DNA of 64,000 nucleotides from Pseudomonadota bacterium (GTDB lineage: Bacteria; Pseudomonadota; Gammaproteobacteria; Acidiferrobacterales; Acidiferrobacteraceae): assembly GCA_021816625.1 (NCBI GenBank), contig JAKAXM010000003.1:1-64000 (forward strand), written 5' to 3'. This document shows, one piece after another, positions 46,706-57,178 of the stretch. A model generated the notes under the pieces. The model had not been told where the DNA came from. It made no database searches and saw only the letters and a list, made by a program, of their open reading frames with translations. The position numbers were made by a program, and so were the translations under genes. Every line of letters starts with the position of its first letter. Position 1 is the stretch's first letter.

Positions 46706-48208
46706 ATGGCAAACGAAATTCTATTGGTAGTCGAGGCGGTTTCTCGGGAAAAGAGCGTGGATCGCGAGATCATTTTTGGCGCTCTTGAGGCGGCCTTGGC
46801 GACGGCTACCCGCAAGCGCCACAAGGAAGACATCGATGCCCGCGTGGAGATTCACCGCAAGACCGGCGAATATGACACGTTCCGGCGGTGGCTCGTGGTG
46901 CCTGATGAGCAGGAGGTCCTAGAGTTTCCGGGCCGCGAGATGCGGCTTACCGAGGCGCGCGCTCGTAATCCGGAGATTCAGGTGGGGGAGTATATCGAGG
47001 AGCCCATAGAGGCTGCGGATTTTGGCCGGATTGCGGCGCAAGCGGCCAAGCAGGTGATCGTGCAAAAGGTTCGGGAGGCCGAGCGTGAGCAGATCGTCAA
47101 CCAGTTCAAGGGTCGCCAGGGCGAGCTCGTGACGGGGGTCGTCAAGCGCTTGGAGCGGGGCGACGCCATCATCGATCTTGGGGCCGCCGAGGCCTTGCTG
47201 CCCAAGTCGGCCATGATCCCGCGCGAGGGCCTGCGGCCGGGCGATAGGGTGCGGGCCTATCTCGAGGACGTCCATTCGGCGCCCCGGGGCCCCCAGCTAT
47301 TCCTGAGCCGGACGAGCCCGCAATTGCTGGTCGAGCTTTTCAAGCTCGAGGTGCCGGAGGCGGGTGAGGGCCTGATCGAGATCCACGGCGCGGCGCGTGA
47401 CCCGGGCCTGCGCGCCAAGATCGCCGTCAATTCCAAGGATCCGCGCATAGACCCGATCGGGGCCTGTGTTGGCATGAGAGGGTCGCGAGTCCAGAGCGTC
47501 TCCAACGAGCTGGGAGGCGAGCGCGTCGACATCATTCAGTGGTCGCCGGACCCCGCTCAATTCGTCATCAATGGTCTGGCCCCCGCGGAGGTCCTCTCGA
47601 TCGTGGTTGACGAGGAACTGCACAGCATGGACGTGATCGTTGATGAGTCGCAGCTGTCGCAAGTGATCGGCCGGGGCGGCCAAAACGTGCGGCTCGCATC
47701 CGAACTGACGGGCTGGGAACTCAACGTCATGACGGAGGAAGCTGCGTCGGCGCGTGGCGAGAGCGAAGCGGCCAACGCCATCCAGATGTTCGTAGACCAG
47801 CTCCACATGGAACCTGCAACCGCCGAGTTACTGGTGCGCGAAGGGTTCATGACGCTCGATGAGGTGGCCTACGTGCCCAAACAGGAGATCATGGCGGTCG
47901 AGGGTCTTACGGAGGCGCAGGTTGATGAGATCCGGAATCGCGCGCGAGACATCCTGCTGACCCGCGCCATTACCTTGGAAGAAAAGATCGACATGGCGGA
48001 ACCGGCAGAGGACCTCTTGGCAATGGCCGAAATGGATGAGCACACCGCGCGGCTACTTGCAAGCCATGGCATCAAGACCATGGAAGAGCTCGCCGACCAG
48101 TCACTCGACGACTTGGCCGCCATAGAAGGACTGAATGAGGAGCGCGCACGAACCCTCATCATGGCGGCGCGCGCACCTTGGTTTGCGGATCAAGGTCAGG
48201 GGGCCTGA
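46706..48208 (+). CDS. nusA: Transcription termination/antitermination factor NusA
   Basis: This 500-residue factor binds RNA polymerase and nascent RNA to control pausing and termination. Domains in order are the N-terminal RNAP-binding domain (MANEILLVVEAVSREKSVDREIIFGALEAALATATRK), S1 (RQGELVTGVVKRLERGDAIIDLG), KH1/KH2 (IGACVGMRGSRVQSVSNELGGERVDIIQW, VIGRGGQNVRLASELTGW), and two C-terminal acidic repeats (AELLVREGF..., ARLLASHGI...). Length equals E. coli NusA plus five. ATG 46706 follows GGAGG. Confidence 0.97.
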   Translation: MANEILLVVEAVSREKSVDREIIFGALEAALATATRKRHKEDIDARVEIHRKTGEYDTFRRWLVVPDEQEVLEFPGREMRLTEARARNPEIQVGEYIEEPIEAADFGRIAAQAAKQVIVQKVREAEREQIVNQFKGRQGELVTGVVKRLERGDAIIDLGAAEALLPKSAMIPREGLRPGDRVRAYLEDVHSAPRGPQLFLSRTSPQLLVELFKLEVPEAGEGLIEIHGAARDPGLRAKIAVNSKDPRIDPIGACVGMRGSRVQSVSNELGGERVDIIQWSPDPAQFVINGLAPAEVLSIVVDEELHSMDVIVDESQLSQVIGRGGQNVRLASELTGWELNVMTEEAASARGESEAANAIQMFVDQLHMEPATAELLVREGFMTLDEVAYVPKQEIMAVEGLTEAQVDEIRNRARDILLTRAITLEEKIDMAEPAEDLLAMAEMDEHTARLLASHGIKTMEELADQSLDDLAAIEGLNEERARTLIMAARAPWFADQGQGA

Positions 48209-48220
48209 CGGACTCATACG

Positions 48221-50704
48221 ATGCCTGAGACGACTGTCAAAAGCTTTGCTGAGCAAATAGGGGTAGCGCCGGATAAGTTGCTACGGCAACTCGTCGCTGC
48301 CGGGATTGCCGGGAAGAAAACGGGCGATCCTTTGAGCGACGACGAAAAGATGGCGCTGCTGAGCTTTCTGCGCACCAATCACGGGGCGGGAGAGCCGGAG
48401 GCAAAGCGCATCACGCTCACGCAAAAGTCGACGAGCAAGATCGTGCAGAACTCGCGCTTCGGTCAGGCGCGCGCGGTCCAGGTCGAGGTGCGCAAGAAGC
48501 GCACCTTCGTGAAGCGGACTGTGCCCGGGGAACCCGAGCCGGCGAGCGCCGAACTGGAAGTGAAAGAGCCGGTGCAGGAACCGGTTTTGGCGCCCGAGAC
48601 TGTGATGGCGCCGAGCGCGGCCGTCCCCGAACCGCCCGTAAGAGAGCCCGATATCGCGCCTGAGGTCGCGTCGGTGCCGGTTGAGGCCCCGCCCGTGGTC
48701 GCAGAGCCCCCGCCACCCCCGCCACCCGCCCCTAAGGAAGCGCCACGGCCCGTGCGTAAAGAAGTCCGGCCTGAACGAGGAGGCCGTAATGACCGACGCG
48801 AGCGCCCGGCACCCCGGGCGCCCGGAGCGGATCGCAAGCAGCAGCGGTCCGGCCGTTCGCCCGGAGGGTCTCCTGGCCCCCGGGGCGCGGGGGGCAAGCG
48901 CGTGGTGACGAGCATGAGCGGGCAGCACGCCTTCGAGATGCCCACCGAACGGGTCGTGCGGGATGTCTTTTTACCGGAGGCCATAACGGTCGCCGAACTC
49001 GCGCAGCAGATGTCGATCAAGGCCGCCGAGGTCATAAAGGTCTTGATGCAGCTTGGCATGATGGTGACGATCAACCAAGTTCTGGACCGGGAAACGGCAA
49101 CGCTCGTGGTCGAGGAACTCGGTCATGTTGCTCACGAGGCCCGCAGCCACGACCCGGAGGCCTTATTGAAGAGTGGGGGACAGGAGGGCGCGCGCGAGCC
49201 GCGGCCTCCGGTTGTGACCGTCATGGGTCATGTCGATCATGGCAAGACCTCGCTGCTTGATTACATCCGCAAAACCAAGGTCGCAAGCGGTGAAGCGGGC
49301 GGCATTACGCAGCATATCGGCGCCTATCACGTCGAGATGCCCAAAGGCATGCTGACATTCCTCGATACGCCCGGTCATGAGGCCTTTACAGCCATGCGGG
49401 CCCGTGGTGCCAAGGTAACCGATATCGTGATCCTCGTCGTTGCGGCTGACGACGGCGTGATGCCGCAGACGGTCGAGGCCATACACCATGCCCGCGAGGC
49501 GGGCGTACCGATCGTGGTCGCAGTCAACAAGATCGACAAGCCCCAAGGGGACATGGAGCGTGTGAAGCAAGAGCTTGTGACTCACGAGGTGGTGCCCGAG
49601 GAGTGGGGCGGTTCGGATATCTTTGTCCCGGTGTCGGCTAAGACCGGGCAAGGCATAGAGGAGCTTCTGGACGCCGTGCTTTTGCAGGCCGAGCTCCTGG
49701 AATTAAAGGCGATCCGTAATACCATGGCGAGCGGTATCGTTATCGAGGCGCGGCTCGACAAGGGCCGCGGGCCGGTTGCCACGATCCTGGTTCAGGAAGG
49801 GACCCTGCGCAAGGGTGACGTCATTTTGGCGGGCCGCGAGTCCGGCCGCGTGCGTGCCATGACGGATGAGAACGGCCGGGCCATCAAGGAGGCGGGACCC
49901 TCGATTCCGGTCGAGGTGCAGGGTCTTTCGGGGGTACCCAACGCGGGCGATGAGGTCACGGGTGTCGAGAACGAACGCAAGGCACGTGAAATCGCGCTCT
50001 TCCGGCAGGGCAAATACAAAGACGTCAAGCTCCAGCGTCAGCAGGCATCGAAGCTGTCGAACATGTTCCAGCAGATGCAAGATGGCGATGTCAAGACCTT
50101 GACCCTGATCGTGAAGGCTGATGTTCAGGGCTCGGTCGAGGCGTTGACGGATGCCTTGGAGAAACTCTCGACCGATGAGGTCAAGGTGCGCGTCGTCCAT
50201 GGCATGGTAGGCGGGATCAGCGAGTCGGATGTGAATCTGGCCGTTGCCTCGAACGCCATCATAATCGGCTTCAATGTGCGCGCCGATGCCACGGCACGCC
50301 GCCTGATCGATTCCGAAGGCGTCGACATCCATTACTACAATGTCATCTATGACGCCGTAAACGAGGTCAAGGCCGCCATGGCCGGCATGCTGAAGCCGCA
50401 ATTCCGCGAAGAAGTGGTCGGCATTGCCGAGGTGCGCGAGGTGTTCCGGACCTCGAAGACCGGGGTCATCGCTGGCTGTCAGGTCACGGAGGGCGCGATT
50501 CGGCGGGGCCGGCAGGCACGGATACTGCGCGACAACGTGGTAGTGTTCGACAGCGAGATCGAGTCCTTGCGGCGGTTTCGGGATGACGTGTCAGAGGTCA
50601 AGGCCGGGATGGAATGCGGTTTGACCATCAAGAATTATGCGGATATCCAGGTGGGCGATCAGATCGAGGTGTACGAGCGGGTCGAGGTCGCGCGATCGCT
50701 TTGA
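48221..50704 (+). CDS. infB: Translation initiation factor IF-2
   Basis: This 827-residue GTPase places fMet-tRNA on the 30S subunit. An N-terminal domain ([22 protein letters not shown]) is followed by a long Pro/Glu/Val-rich, probably disordered linker (about 95-225). The G domain has G1 [10 protein letters not shown]3 DTPGHEAF and G4 NKID, followed by the C1 and C2 domains that bind the formylated Met. The organisation is typical. Its TGA overlaps the rbfA TTG start. Confidence 0.97.
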   Translation: MPETTVKSFAEQIGVAPDKLLRQLVAAGIAGKKTGDPLSDDEKMALLSFLRTNHGAGEPEAKRITLTQKSTSKIVQNSRFGQARAVQVEVRKKRTFVKRTVPGEPEPASAELEVKEPVQEPVLAPETVMAPSAAVPEPPVREPDIAPEVASVPVEAPPVVAEPPPPPPPAPKEAPRPVRKEVRPERGGRNDRRERPAPRAPGADRKQQRSGRSPGGSPGPRGAGGKRVVTSMSGQHAFEMPTERVVRDVFLPEAITVAELAQQMSIKAAEVIKVLMQLGMMVTINQVLDRETATLVVEELGHVAHEARSHDPEALLKSGGQEGAREPRPPVVTVMGHVDHGKTSLLDYIRKTKVASGEAGGITQHIGAYHVEMPKGMLTFLDTPGHEAFTAMRARGAKVTDIVILVVAADDGVMPQTVEAIHHAREAGVPIVVAVNKIDKPQGDMERVKQELVTHEVVPEEWGGSDIFVPVSAKTGQGIEELLDAVLLQAELLELKAIRNTMASGIVIEARLDKGRGPVATILVQEGTLRKGDVILAGRESGRVRAMTDENGRAIKEAGPSIPVEVQGLSGVPNAGDEVTGVENERKAREIALFRQGKYKDVKLQRQQASKLSNMFQQMQDGDVKTLTLIVKADVQGSVEALTDALEKLSTDEVKVRVVHGMVGGISESDVNLAVASNAIIIGFNVRADATARRLIDSEGVDIHYYNVIYDAVNEVKAAMAGMLKPQFREEVVGIAEVREVFRTSKTGVIAGCQVTEGAIRRGRQARILRDNVVVFDSEIESLRRFRDDVSEVKAGMECGLTIKNYADIQVGDQIEVYERVEVARSL

Positions 50705-51084
50705 GGCAGCGTGGACACAGGCCGGCATCGCGGGCCACCCGGGTTGGCGCCTTGATCTTGCGGGAGGCAGCGGCCTGGGCCCTCGCCGAGATCGATGATC
50801 CCCGCGTGCGGGGCGCGGCGCTGCCGGAAGCGGACGTGAGTCCGGATCTCAAGCAGGCCCGGATCTTTGTGACCCATTATCAAGGCGAGCAGGCGGCGCG
50901 CGCGGCGGTGCAGGCCTTGAATAGAGCAGCGCCGCGGCTGCGCCGGGAGTTGGGGGCACGCTTGAGTCTACGCGTCGTCCCGCAGGTCGTTTTCGCCTAC
51001 GACCCGTCGGTTGATCAGGGTTTCCGGATCGATGCCTTACTGGATCGGGCTCGGCGCGAAGATCGGGGCGGGGGCGAAGGATGA
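50701..51084 (+). CDS. rbfA: 30S ribosome-binding factor RbfA
   Basis: This 127-residue KH-like protein helps mature the 5' end of 16S rRNA. Recognisable are the N-terminal [20 protein letters not shown], the [15 protein letters not shown] strand and the C-terminal [29 protein letters not shown]. The start is TTG 50701 (TTGA overlap with infB), since no ATG or GTG fits and homology starts at once. Its TGA overlaps the truB ATG (ATGA). Confidence 0.92.
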   Translation: MRQRGHRPASRATRVGALILREAAAWALAEIDDPRVRGAALPEADVSPDLKQARIFVTHYQGEQAARAAVQALNRAAPRLRRELGARLSLRVVPQVVFAYDPSVDQGFRIDALLDRARREDRGGGEG

Positions 51085-51995
51085 GCCGGATGCTTGGCCT
51101 GCGGCGCGATGGTTTGCTGGTTTTGGATAAGCCCATAGGTCTTAGTTCCACCCAGGCCTTGGGTCAGGCGCGGCGGCGTCTCGGGGCCTGCAAGGGCGGC
51201 CATACGGGGACGCTGGATCCGCTCGCAACGGGTGTGCTCGTCTTGTGTTTTGGCGAGGCTACCAAGGTTGCCCCCTTCCTTGTCGAGACGGACAAGTCTT
51301 ACCGCGTCACGATAGGGCTCGGTGTGACGACGACGACCTATGACAGCGAGGGCGAGGTGGTGGCGCGGGCGAGCGTTTCTGTATCGGACGCGGCCATCGC
51401 GACGGCCTTGGCGAGTTTTGTCGGGACCATCGATCAGGTGCCGCCGCGATTCTCGGCCATCAAGCAGCACGGCGAGCGCTTTTATGACCGGGCGCGGCGG
51501 GGCGATGAGACGCTGCCGCCCGCGCGGGCGGTGACCATACACGCCCTGAGCCTGATCGATCGCCGGGGCGACGATGTCATTGTGGATGTCGTGTGCGGCA
51601 AAGGTACCTATGTGCGTAGCCTCGCCCACGATCTGGGTCAACGGCTGGGCTGCGGGGGCCATGTGAAGGCGCTACGGCGTCTCGCGGTGGGCGGGTTTAC
51701 GGAACAGCAGGCCGTGAGCCTCGATGCAGTGGGACCGGAAACGCCCCTGTTGGCCAGCGATCAGGCCCTCGCGGGGCTCCCGGCCGTTGTTTTGCCGATG
51801 TTTTTGGCGCGCGTCGCCCGCCAGGGCCAGCGGGTCTATGTCGGCGGCCGGGCCCACGAAGGCCTGGTCCGCCTCTATGACGACGCAGGGCTCTTTTTTG
51901 GGATCGGCTCATCGGCATTGGGCGGGGAGATCCGTCCCAAGCGTCTATGGGCCCCCCAGTCCGTGCATGTTGAGCCCACAGGCGCAGACGGCTAG
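51081..51995 (+). CDS. truB: tRNA pseudouridine(55) synthase TruB
   Basis: This 304-residue enzyme makes pseudouridine 55 in the T loop of tRNAs. The catalytic Asp46 lies in GGHTGTLDPLATGVL; GLLVLDKPIGLSST and YVRSLAHDLGQRLGCGGHVKALRRLAVGGF are also typical. The C-terminal PUA-like region includes QGQRVYVGG. The -10 element of the rpsO promoter includes the truB stop codon. Confidence 0.95.
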   Translation: MSRMLGLRRDGLLVLDKPIGLSSTQALGQARRRLGACKGGHTGTLDPLATGVLVLCFGEATKVAPFLVETDKSYRVTIGLGVTTTTYDSEGEVVARASVSVSDAAIATALASFVGTIDQVPPRFSAIKQHGERFYDRARRGDETLPPARAVTIHALSLIDRRGDDVIVDVVCGKGTYVRSLAHDLGQRLGCGGHVKALRRLAVGGFTEQQAVSLDAVGPETPLLASDQALAGLPAVVLPMFLARVARQGQRVYVGGRAHEGLVRLYDDAGLFFGIGSSALGGEIRPKRLWAPQSVHVEPTGADG

Positions 51996-51998
51996 AAT
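51970..51998 (+). promoter_or_regulatory. Predicted rpsO-pnp promoter overlapping the truB stop
   Basis: TTGAGC (51970-51975) lies 17 nt before TAGAAT (51993-51998); the TAG is the truB stop codon. It would give rpsO its own promoter, as in E. coli, in addition to read-through from the nusA operon. Confidence 0.6.
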
Positions 51999-52043
51999 AC
52001 GGCTTTTCGTTTTTTAACAGCATTTCGGGCGAGTGAGGGTGGT

Positions 52044-52313
52044 ATGGCGTTTACGGTCGATAAGAAGATGCAGGTAATCAAGGAGTACCAGAGGGGCGAG
52101 TCGGACACCGGTTCGCCCGAGGTACAGGTCGCGTTGATCTCGGCTCACATCGATGATCTGTCGCAGCATTTCGCGGTGCACAAAAAGGACAATCATTCCC
52201 GTCAAGGCCTTTTGCGGATGGTCGGGAAGCGCCGCAAGCTTTTGGACTACCTAAAACGCGTCGATGCCGCTCGCTACCGGGACTTGGTTGCGCGGCTTGG
52301 CCTACGCAGGTAA
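52044..52313 (+). CDS. rpsO: 30S ribosomal protein S15
   Basis: This 89-residue protein matches bacterial S15 throughout, with the 16S-binding blocks [21 protein letters not shown] and [24 protein letters not shown]. It binds the central domain of 16S rRNA early in 30S assembly. rpsO-pnp is a conserved pair. Confidence 0.97.
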   Translation: MAFTVDKKMQVIKEYQRGESDTGSPEVQVALISAHIDDLSQHFAVHKKDNHSRQGLLRMVGKRRKLLDYLKRVDAARYRDLVARLGLRR

Positions 52314-52356
52314 GCAGGCGAGACCCGAAAGAGCATCGCAGTGGAGGAGAGACGAG

Positions 52357-54441
52357 TTGGGTAAAATCACGAAGACGTTCTCGTATGGTAGCCATACGAT
52401 AAAGATTGAAACCGGGGAGATCGCCCGCCAGGCCAGCGGAGCGGTCATGGCAAGCATGGGTGACACTGTGGTGCAGGTGACGGTTGTGGGTCTGCGCCAA
52501 TCGGCCCCGGACCGTGATTTCTTCCCGCTCACCGTCGACTACCAGGAACGCTCTTATGCCGCCGGTCGCATCCCGGGTGGATTTTTCAAGCGCGAGGGGC
52601 GACCGTCCGAGAAGGAAATCCTCACCTCTCGCCTAATCGACCGCCCCATTCGTCCGCTGTTCCCGAAGTCCTTCACCAATGAAGTCCAGATCATCGCGAC
52701 GGTCATGTCGCTGGACCCGGACATCGATCCCGACATCATTGCCATGATCGGGGCATCGGCGGCCCTGGGGCTGTCGGGTATGCCCTTTAGGGGACCCCTG
52801 GGGGCCGCGCGCGTCGGCTATCGGGATGGTCAGTACCTCCTGAACCCGGGCATGAAGGATCTTACGACCTCCGCCCTTGATTTGGTCGTAGCGGGGACCC
52901 GGAACGCGGTCTTGATGGTGGAGTCGGAGGCCAAGATGCTGCCCGAGGACGTCATGCTGGGCGCGGTCTTGTTTGGCCATGAACAGATGCAGACCGTCAT
53001 CAAGGCCATTGATGAGCTCGTCCACGAGGCGCAGGTGAAGCCCTGGGACTGGGCGCCGGTCGAGAAGGATGCCGAACTCATGACGGCGGTGGCGGGACTT
53101 GTAGGCGCGGATCTCACCGCAGCCTATCAGATTCGCGAAAAACTGCCCCGGCAGGATCGCGTAGCGCAGTTGCGGGACCAGGCCGTGGCCGCATTGGCGG
53201 GCGAAGCACCAAAACCCCATGCCGATCAGGTGCTCGCGACCTTTGGTGAGCTCGAGAAGCGTATCGTGCGTGGCCGGATCCTGAGCGGCGAGCCGCGCAT
53301 CGATGGCCGCGACACGAAGACGGTGCGGCCGATTACGGTGCGGACCGGAGTCTTGCCGCGAACCCATGGGTCGGCGTTGTTCACGCGTGGCGAGACACAG
53401 GCGCTCGTGGTCACGACCCTCGGGACCGGGCGGGACGCTCAGATGATCGATGCCTTGGAGGGTGAACGCAAGGATCCCTTCATGCTGCACTATAATTTCC
53501 CCCCATCCTCCGTGGGCGAGACGGGCCGCGTCGGTAGCCCCAAGCGTCGTGAAATCGGGCACGGGCGGCTTGCCAAGCGCGCCATCGCCGCCGTATTGCC
53601 GGATCTCGCGGAGTTCCCTTATGTCTTGCGCGTGGTCTCCGAAATCACCGAATCGAATGGCTCGAGTTCTATGGCCACGGTGTGCGGTACGAGCCTCTCG
53701 CTCATGGATGCGGGCGTCAAGACGAAGGCCCCGGTCGCGGGCATTGCCATGGGTCTCATTAAGGAAGGTGACCGATTTGCCGTCCTGACCGATATCCTGG
53801 GCGACGAAGATCATCTCGGCGACATGGATTTCAAGGTCGCGGGGACGCGCGAAGGTGTCACGGCCTTGCAGATGGACATCAAGATCGAAGGCATCAATCG
53901 CGAGATCATGGATACTGCTTTGAAGCAGGCCCGCGAGGGGCGTTTGCACATACTTGAGATCATGAATCGCGCCGTACCGCAGGCCCGTCAGGAGATGTCG
54001 GAATACGCGCCGCGCATCATTACCTTCAAGATCAATCCCGAGAAGATCCGCGACGTCATTGGTAAGGGTGGCGCCACTATTCGCGCCCTATGTGAGGAAA
54101 CGGGGGCTACCATCGATATCGACGATGATGGGGTGGTGAAGATCGCCTCCGTCGATAACGCCGCCGGCCAGGAGGCGCGTCACCGGATCGAGCAGATCAC
54201 CGCGGAAGTCCAGGTGGGGATGATTTACGAAGGCAAGGTCGCGAAGCTCATGGATTTCGGGGCATTCGTCACGATCCTGCCTGGCAAGGACGGACTCGTC
54301 CATATCTCGCAGATATCGAACGAACGGGTCGAAAACGTGAGCGAGAAGCTCACAGAAGGCCAAATGGTGCGGGTGAAGGTTCTAGAGGTCGATAAACAGG
54401 GCCGTATCCGTCTCAGCATGAAGGCGGTCGACGCCGGCTAA
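52357..54441 (+). CDS. pnp: Polynucleotide phosphorylase
   Basis: This 694-residue 3'-5' exoribonuclease degrades RNA by phosphorolysis and scaffolds the degradosome. Two RNase PH domains flank an alpha-helical linker. The second holds the active-site [18 protein letters not shown] and [15 protein letters not shown] motifs. KH ([20 protein letters not shown]) and S1 ([33 protein letters not shown]) domains follow. The start is TTG 52357, 8 nt after GGAGGA, giving the canonical KITKTFSYG; the longer frame lies in rpsO. Confidence 0.97.
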   Translation: MGKITKTFSYGSHTIKIETGEIARQASGAVMASMGDTVVQVTVVGLRQSAPDRDFFPLTVDYQERSYAAGRIPGGFFKREGRPSEKEILTSRLIDRPIRPLFPKSFTNEVQIIATVMSLDPDIDPDIIAMIGASAALGLSGMPFRGPLGAARVGYRDGQYLLNPGMKDLTTSALDLVVAGTRNAVLMVESEAKMLPEDVMLGAVLFGHEQMQTVIKAIDELVHEAQVKPWDWAPVEKDAELMTAVAGLVGADLTAAYQIREKLPRQDRVAQLRDQAVAALAGEAPKPHADQVLATFGELEKRIVRGRILSGEPRIDGRDTKTVRPITVRTGVLPRTHGSALFTRGETQALVVTTLGTGRDAQMIDALEGERKDPFMLHYNFPPSSVGETGRVGSPKRREIGHGRLAKRAIAAVLPDLAEFPYVLRVVSEITESNGSSSMATVCGTSLSLMDAGVKTKAPVAGIAMGLIKEGDRFAVLTDILGDEDHLGDMDFKVAGTREGVTALQMDIKIEGINREIMDTALKQAREGRLHILEIMNRAVPQARQEMSEYAPRIITFKINPEKIRDVIGKGGATIRALCEETGATIDIDDDGVVKIASVDNAAGQEARHRIEQITAEVQVGMIYEGKVAKLMDFGAFVTILPGKDGLVHISQISNERVENVSEKLTEGQMVRVKVLEVDKQGRIRLSMKAVDAG

Positions 54442-54472
54442 GCAACCGGGGTCTGCAAAGACCTCGGACAGG

Positions 54473-54505
54473 AAGGGCGGCGGGCCATGTCCGCCGCCCT
54501 TTTTT
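54473..54505 (+). terminator. Intrinsic terminator after pnp
   Basis: A perfect 11-bp stem (54473-54483 with 54491-54501) with a 7-nt loop ends in six T at 54500-54505. It lies 31 bp after pnp and closes the rimP-to-pnp transcription unit. Confidence 0.92.
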
Positions 54506-54545
54506 ATCGTCCAGCCCGTTAGGGTCGGGCCAGCCAGGAGGGATG

Positions 54546-55574
54546 ATGGGGAAGACAGCGGAGACGGATCTGCGTGAGACCGTCATGAAGGACATTCAAG
54601 GGGCGGTGCGGCTATCGGTCGCCTATATCGGTTTGAGCGGCGGCCTCTTGCAGGGACTTGCGCGCCTGATGGCAGGGACCGCGGCCCAGATCGCGGCCGC
54701 TGCGGGCCAGGATGCGGGCTATGTGGTGCGCTGGTGCGATGCGGCGTTTGCGTTCGGGCTTCTGGACGAAGAGCCCAGGGGCTTCGTTCTGACGCCGCTT
54801 GGCCGTGCATTTTTGCCAGAAACCCCCGGTACGCTCATGCCCTTTGCCGTACAGGGGGTCCTGAGTGCGCATATGGCCGAGCGGGCCGCCGGGCTTATGG
54901 CCACAGGCGAGCGTCCGGGCGAATCCGTCCTCGCGGAGCGGGCGACGATCCTGCCCTGGTTTGGACCCATGCTCGAGGCCCAATTTGGCCCGGTTTTCGA
55001 GAAAACCATCATGCCAGCCCTTACAATCTACGATGAGGCGGCGGGCCGCCAGGGCTTTGCCATCGATCTGGGCTGTGGCAACGGCTGGTACCTCATGCGG
55101 CTCGCGCACGCCTATCCGGGGCTGCGTTGTCTAGGTGTCGACGGTTTTGAGGAGAACGTGCGCCAGGCGCAGGCGCGCGCCCAGGCGGCCGGGTTTGGCG
55201 ACCGCGTGCGTTTTGTCCAGGGGGACATCTACCGTTTCGAGGCCCCCGAGCCTGCTGACATCATCGCCCTAAACCGTGCCTTGCACCACGTCTGGGATGA
55301 ACAGGAGACGGTATTTCGGATCCTGCACGACCACCTAAAGCCCCAAGGCGCCGCCGTCATATGGGAGCCCCGCTGGCCTCATGAGCGGATCGCCTTGCGG
55401 GAGCCTTCGCGGCGCATGATGGCCTTTCAGAACCTCACCGAGCATGTCCAAGGGAATCACTTTCTGCGCCCCGAGGAGATTGCCGCGGCCATGACCGCCG
55501 CTCAATTGCGCCCCGAGATATTCTCGTTTCTGGATGACCGCGAGGCGGTCGTGGTGGGCACCCGGGCGGGTTAG
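54546..55574 (+). CDS. Class I SAM-dependent methyltransferase with N-terminal winged-helix domain
   Basis: This 342-residue protein has an N-terminal helix-rich domain resembling the dimerising winged helix of O-/N-methyltransferases (TAAQIAAAAGQDAGYVVRWCDAAFAFGLLDEEPRGFVLTPLG). The SAM-binding core follows, with motif I IDLGCGNGWYLMRLA, an acidic residue after GLRCLGVDGFEE, VRFVQGDIYRF, and NRALHHV. Substrate is not predictable; small molecules such as quinone-like or natural-product acceptors are usual for this architecture. I prefer ATG 54546 (4 nt after AGGAGG) over the adjacent ATG 54543. It stands alone between the pnp terminator and the DsrE-like gene. Confidence 0.8.
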   Translation: MGKTAETDLRETVMKDIQGAVRLSVAYIGLSGGLLQGLARLMAGTAAQIAAAAGQDAGYVVRWCDAAFAFGLLDEEPRGFVLTPLGRAFLPETPGTLMPFAVQGVLSAHMAERAAGLMATGERPGESVLAERATILPWFGPMLEAQFGPVFEKTIMPALTIYDEAAGRQGFAIDLGCGNGWYLMRLAHAYPGLRCLGVDGFEENVRQAQARAQAAGFGDRVRFVQGDIYRFEAPEPADIIALNRALHHVWDEQETVFRILHDHLKPQGAAVIWEPRWPHERIALREPSRRMMAFQNLTEHVQGNHFLRPEEIAAAMTAAQLRPEIFSFLDDREAVVVGTRAG

Positions 55575-55685
55575 ACGCTTTTATCGGAAGCCCCTTAGGG
55601 CTTAGACTGGCGTTCCCGAGCGCCGGCCTTACGTCGCGGGGGGCTGTGCCTTCGGACATGCTGAACTGCGAAATACAGAGGCCCT

Positions 55686-56174
55686 ATGAGAAACGTTTTT
55701 AAGCTTTTCATGGCCGGACTCGTGTCTGGTCTGCTGATGACCCCGGCGCTGGCCGAGAACTGGACCGTCTACAAGCACTACGATTTCAATAAGCCCCAGT
55801 TCCTCCATAGCCAACCCTTTGCCAAAGAGCATCTGGTCGTGCAGGTGGATCAGGGCCGCCGGAGTCGCTGGGGGCTGGTGCTCTCAAACGTCGCTAATGT
55901 CTTGAACTACTTCGGTTCCGACAAGATTCAGGTCGTGGTCGTCGCGTACGGGCCGGGTCTTAAGCTGCTGTATGCCAATAGCCCCTACAAGCTGCGTATC
56001 CAGGGCCTGAACGCCCAGGGGGTTGAGTTCGATGCCTGCCATCAAACTATGCTCGGGGTTAAGGCCAAGACCGGCCACTTCCCCAAGCTCTTGCCTCAGG
56101 CCGTGGTCGTCCCAGGGGGTGTGGTGCGGATCATGCAACTTGAACAGCACGGCTTCGATCTCCTGAAGCCCTAG
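55686..56174 (+). CDS. Exported DsrE-like sulfur-relay family protein (paralogue 2)
   Basis: This 162-residue protein has a Sec-type signal peptide (FKLFMAGLVSGLLMTPALA, cut after residue 23). A DsrE-like body follows: HLVVQVDQGRRSRWGLVLSNVANVLNYFG, IQVVVVAYGPGLKLL, and GVEFDACHQTMLG with Cys118. The Cys context (GV-D/E-F-x-x-C-x-x-T) and the C-terminal motif (VRIMQLEQHGFDLL) mirror paralogue 1 at 12205-12702, so the two share ancestry but use different export signals. A periplasmic sulfur-carrier or sensor role is inferred. It converges with yheT, with overlapping stops. Confidence 0.75.
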   Translation: MRNVFKLFMAGLVSGLLMTPALAENWTVYKHYDFNKPQFLHSQPFAKEHLVVQVDQGRRSRWGLVLSNVANVLNYFGSDKIQVVVVAYGPGLKLLYANSPYKLRIQGLNAQGVEFDACHQTMLGVKAKTGHFPKLLPQAVVVPGGVVRIMQLEQHGFDLLKP

Positions 56175-57178
56175 CGGTCCCCCGCCTCGCGCCGCACCCC
56201 GTCCTTCTGACCCCCGGTGCCCGAAGCCTCCATATAAGGCGCGAAAAAATCGCGGAGGCGGTCGTTTAGCCAGAAATACGGGCTCCAAGGTGTGCCTCCG
56301 CTGATAAAACCGACGTGTCCGCCATAGGGACACAGCGTGAGGTCGATGGCGGGGCTCAAGGCGGTCGCGTCCGGCACCGTGCCCGGCATAAGGAAGGGGT
56401 CGTCTTCGGCCTGTACGAGCAGAGTGGGTACGGTGATGGCCCGCAAATAGGGCAGGCAGCTCGCGCGGCGATAGTAGTCATCGGCATCGGCAAAGCCGTG
56501 GCGCGGGGCGGTCACGGCGTTGTCGAAGGCGCGAAAGCTCGTCAGGCGCCCGAGACCCTCGAGTCCGCCATAGCCTAGGCGGCGGCCCTTGCGCTTGAGG
56601 GAGCGTTTGAGCCAACGCAACAGTACCCATTGGTAGAGCCGCGAGAGGCCACGGTCGAGCCGGCAGGCGGCGCTTGCGAGATCGAATGGTACGGAGACGG
56701 CGGCGGCCGCGACCACGTCCGCCCGAGCCCCCCGTTCGCCCAGCCATTTCAAGAGTACCGAGCCCCCGAGCGAATAACCCACGGCGCACAAGGCGGGGCC
56801 GTAGCGGGCCGTGAGGAGATCTACGACCTGCTGTAGATCGCCGGTCTCACCGCCATGATAGCTGCGCTCTCGCCTATTGGGTTCGCCGCTGCAACCGCGG
56901 AAATGGACGACTACCGCCGGCCATCCGGCTTCGGCACACGCCCGCAGCAGCCGTTTGATGTACGGGGAGCGTGAGGATCCCTCGAGGCCGTGCAGGATGA
57001 GCAGGATGGGCCCTTCGCGGGGGATGCCGGAGAGCCAGTCGAGATCGAGAAAATCACCATCAGCCAAACTCATCCGTTCCCGGATCAACGGGAGGTCGCC
57101 CCGGCGATCGACGACCGCCCCGAGAAGCGTCTGGATGTGCGGATTACGGGCCCATGGCGGCGGCTCAAACGCCGTCAT
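56171..57178 (-). CDS. YheT family alpha/beta hydrolase
   Basis: This 335-residue hydrolase of the UPF0017/YheT family has [18 protein letters not shown] at the N-terminus, oxyanion-site [16 protein letters not shown], nucleophile Ser136 in GYSLGGS, acid Asp in QAEDDPF, and His in YGGHVGFI. E. coli YheT is poorly characterised; relatives act on lipids or short esters. The ATG overlaps the acs stop (ATGA), so it is translationally coupled to acs. Confidence 0.88.
   Translation of the reverse strand: MTAFEPPPWARNPHIQTLLGAVVDRRGDLPLIRERMSLADGDFLDLDWLSGIPREGPILLILHGLEGSSRSPYIKRLLRACAEAGWPAVVVHFRGCSGEPNRRERSYHGGETGDLQQVVDLLTARYGPALCAVGYSLGGSVLLKWLGERGARADVVAAAAVSVPFDLASAACRLDRGLSRLYQWVLLRWLKRSLKRKGRRLGYGGLEGLGRLTSFRAFDNAVTAPRHGFADADDYYRRASCLPYLRAITVPTLLVQAEDDPFLMPGTVPDATALSPAIDLTLCPYGGHVGFISGGTPWSPYFWLNDRLRDFFAPYMEASGTGGQKDGVRREAGDR

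Noticed and set aside
48500-48930. Low-complexity Pro/Glu/Arg-rich segment in infB considered as a repeat array
   Set aside because: It is the variable linker of IF-2; no regular DNA repeat unit is present.
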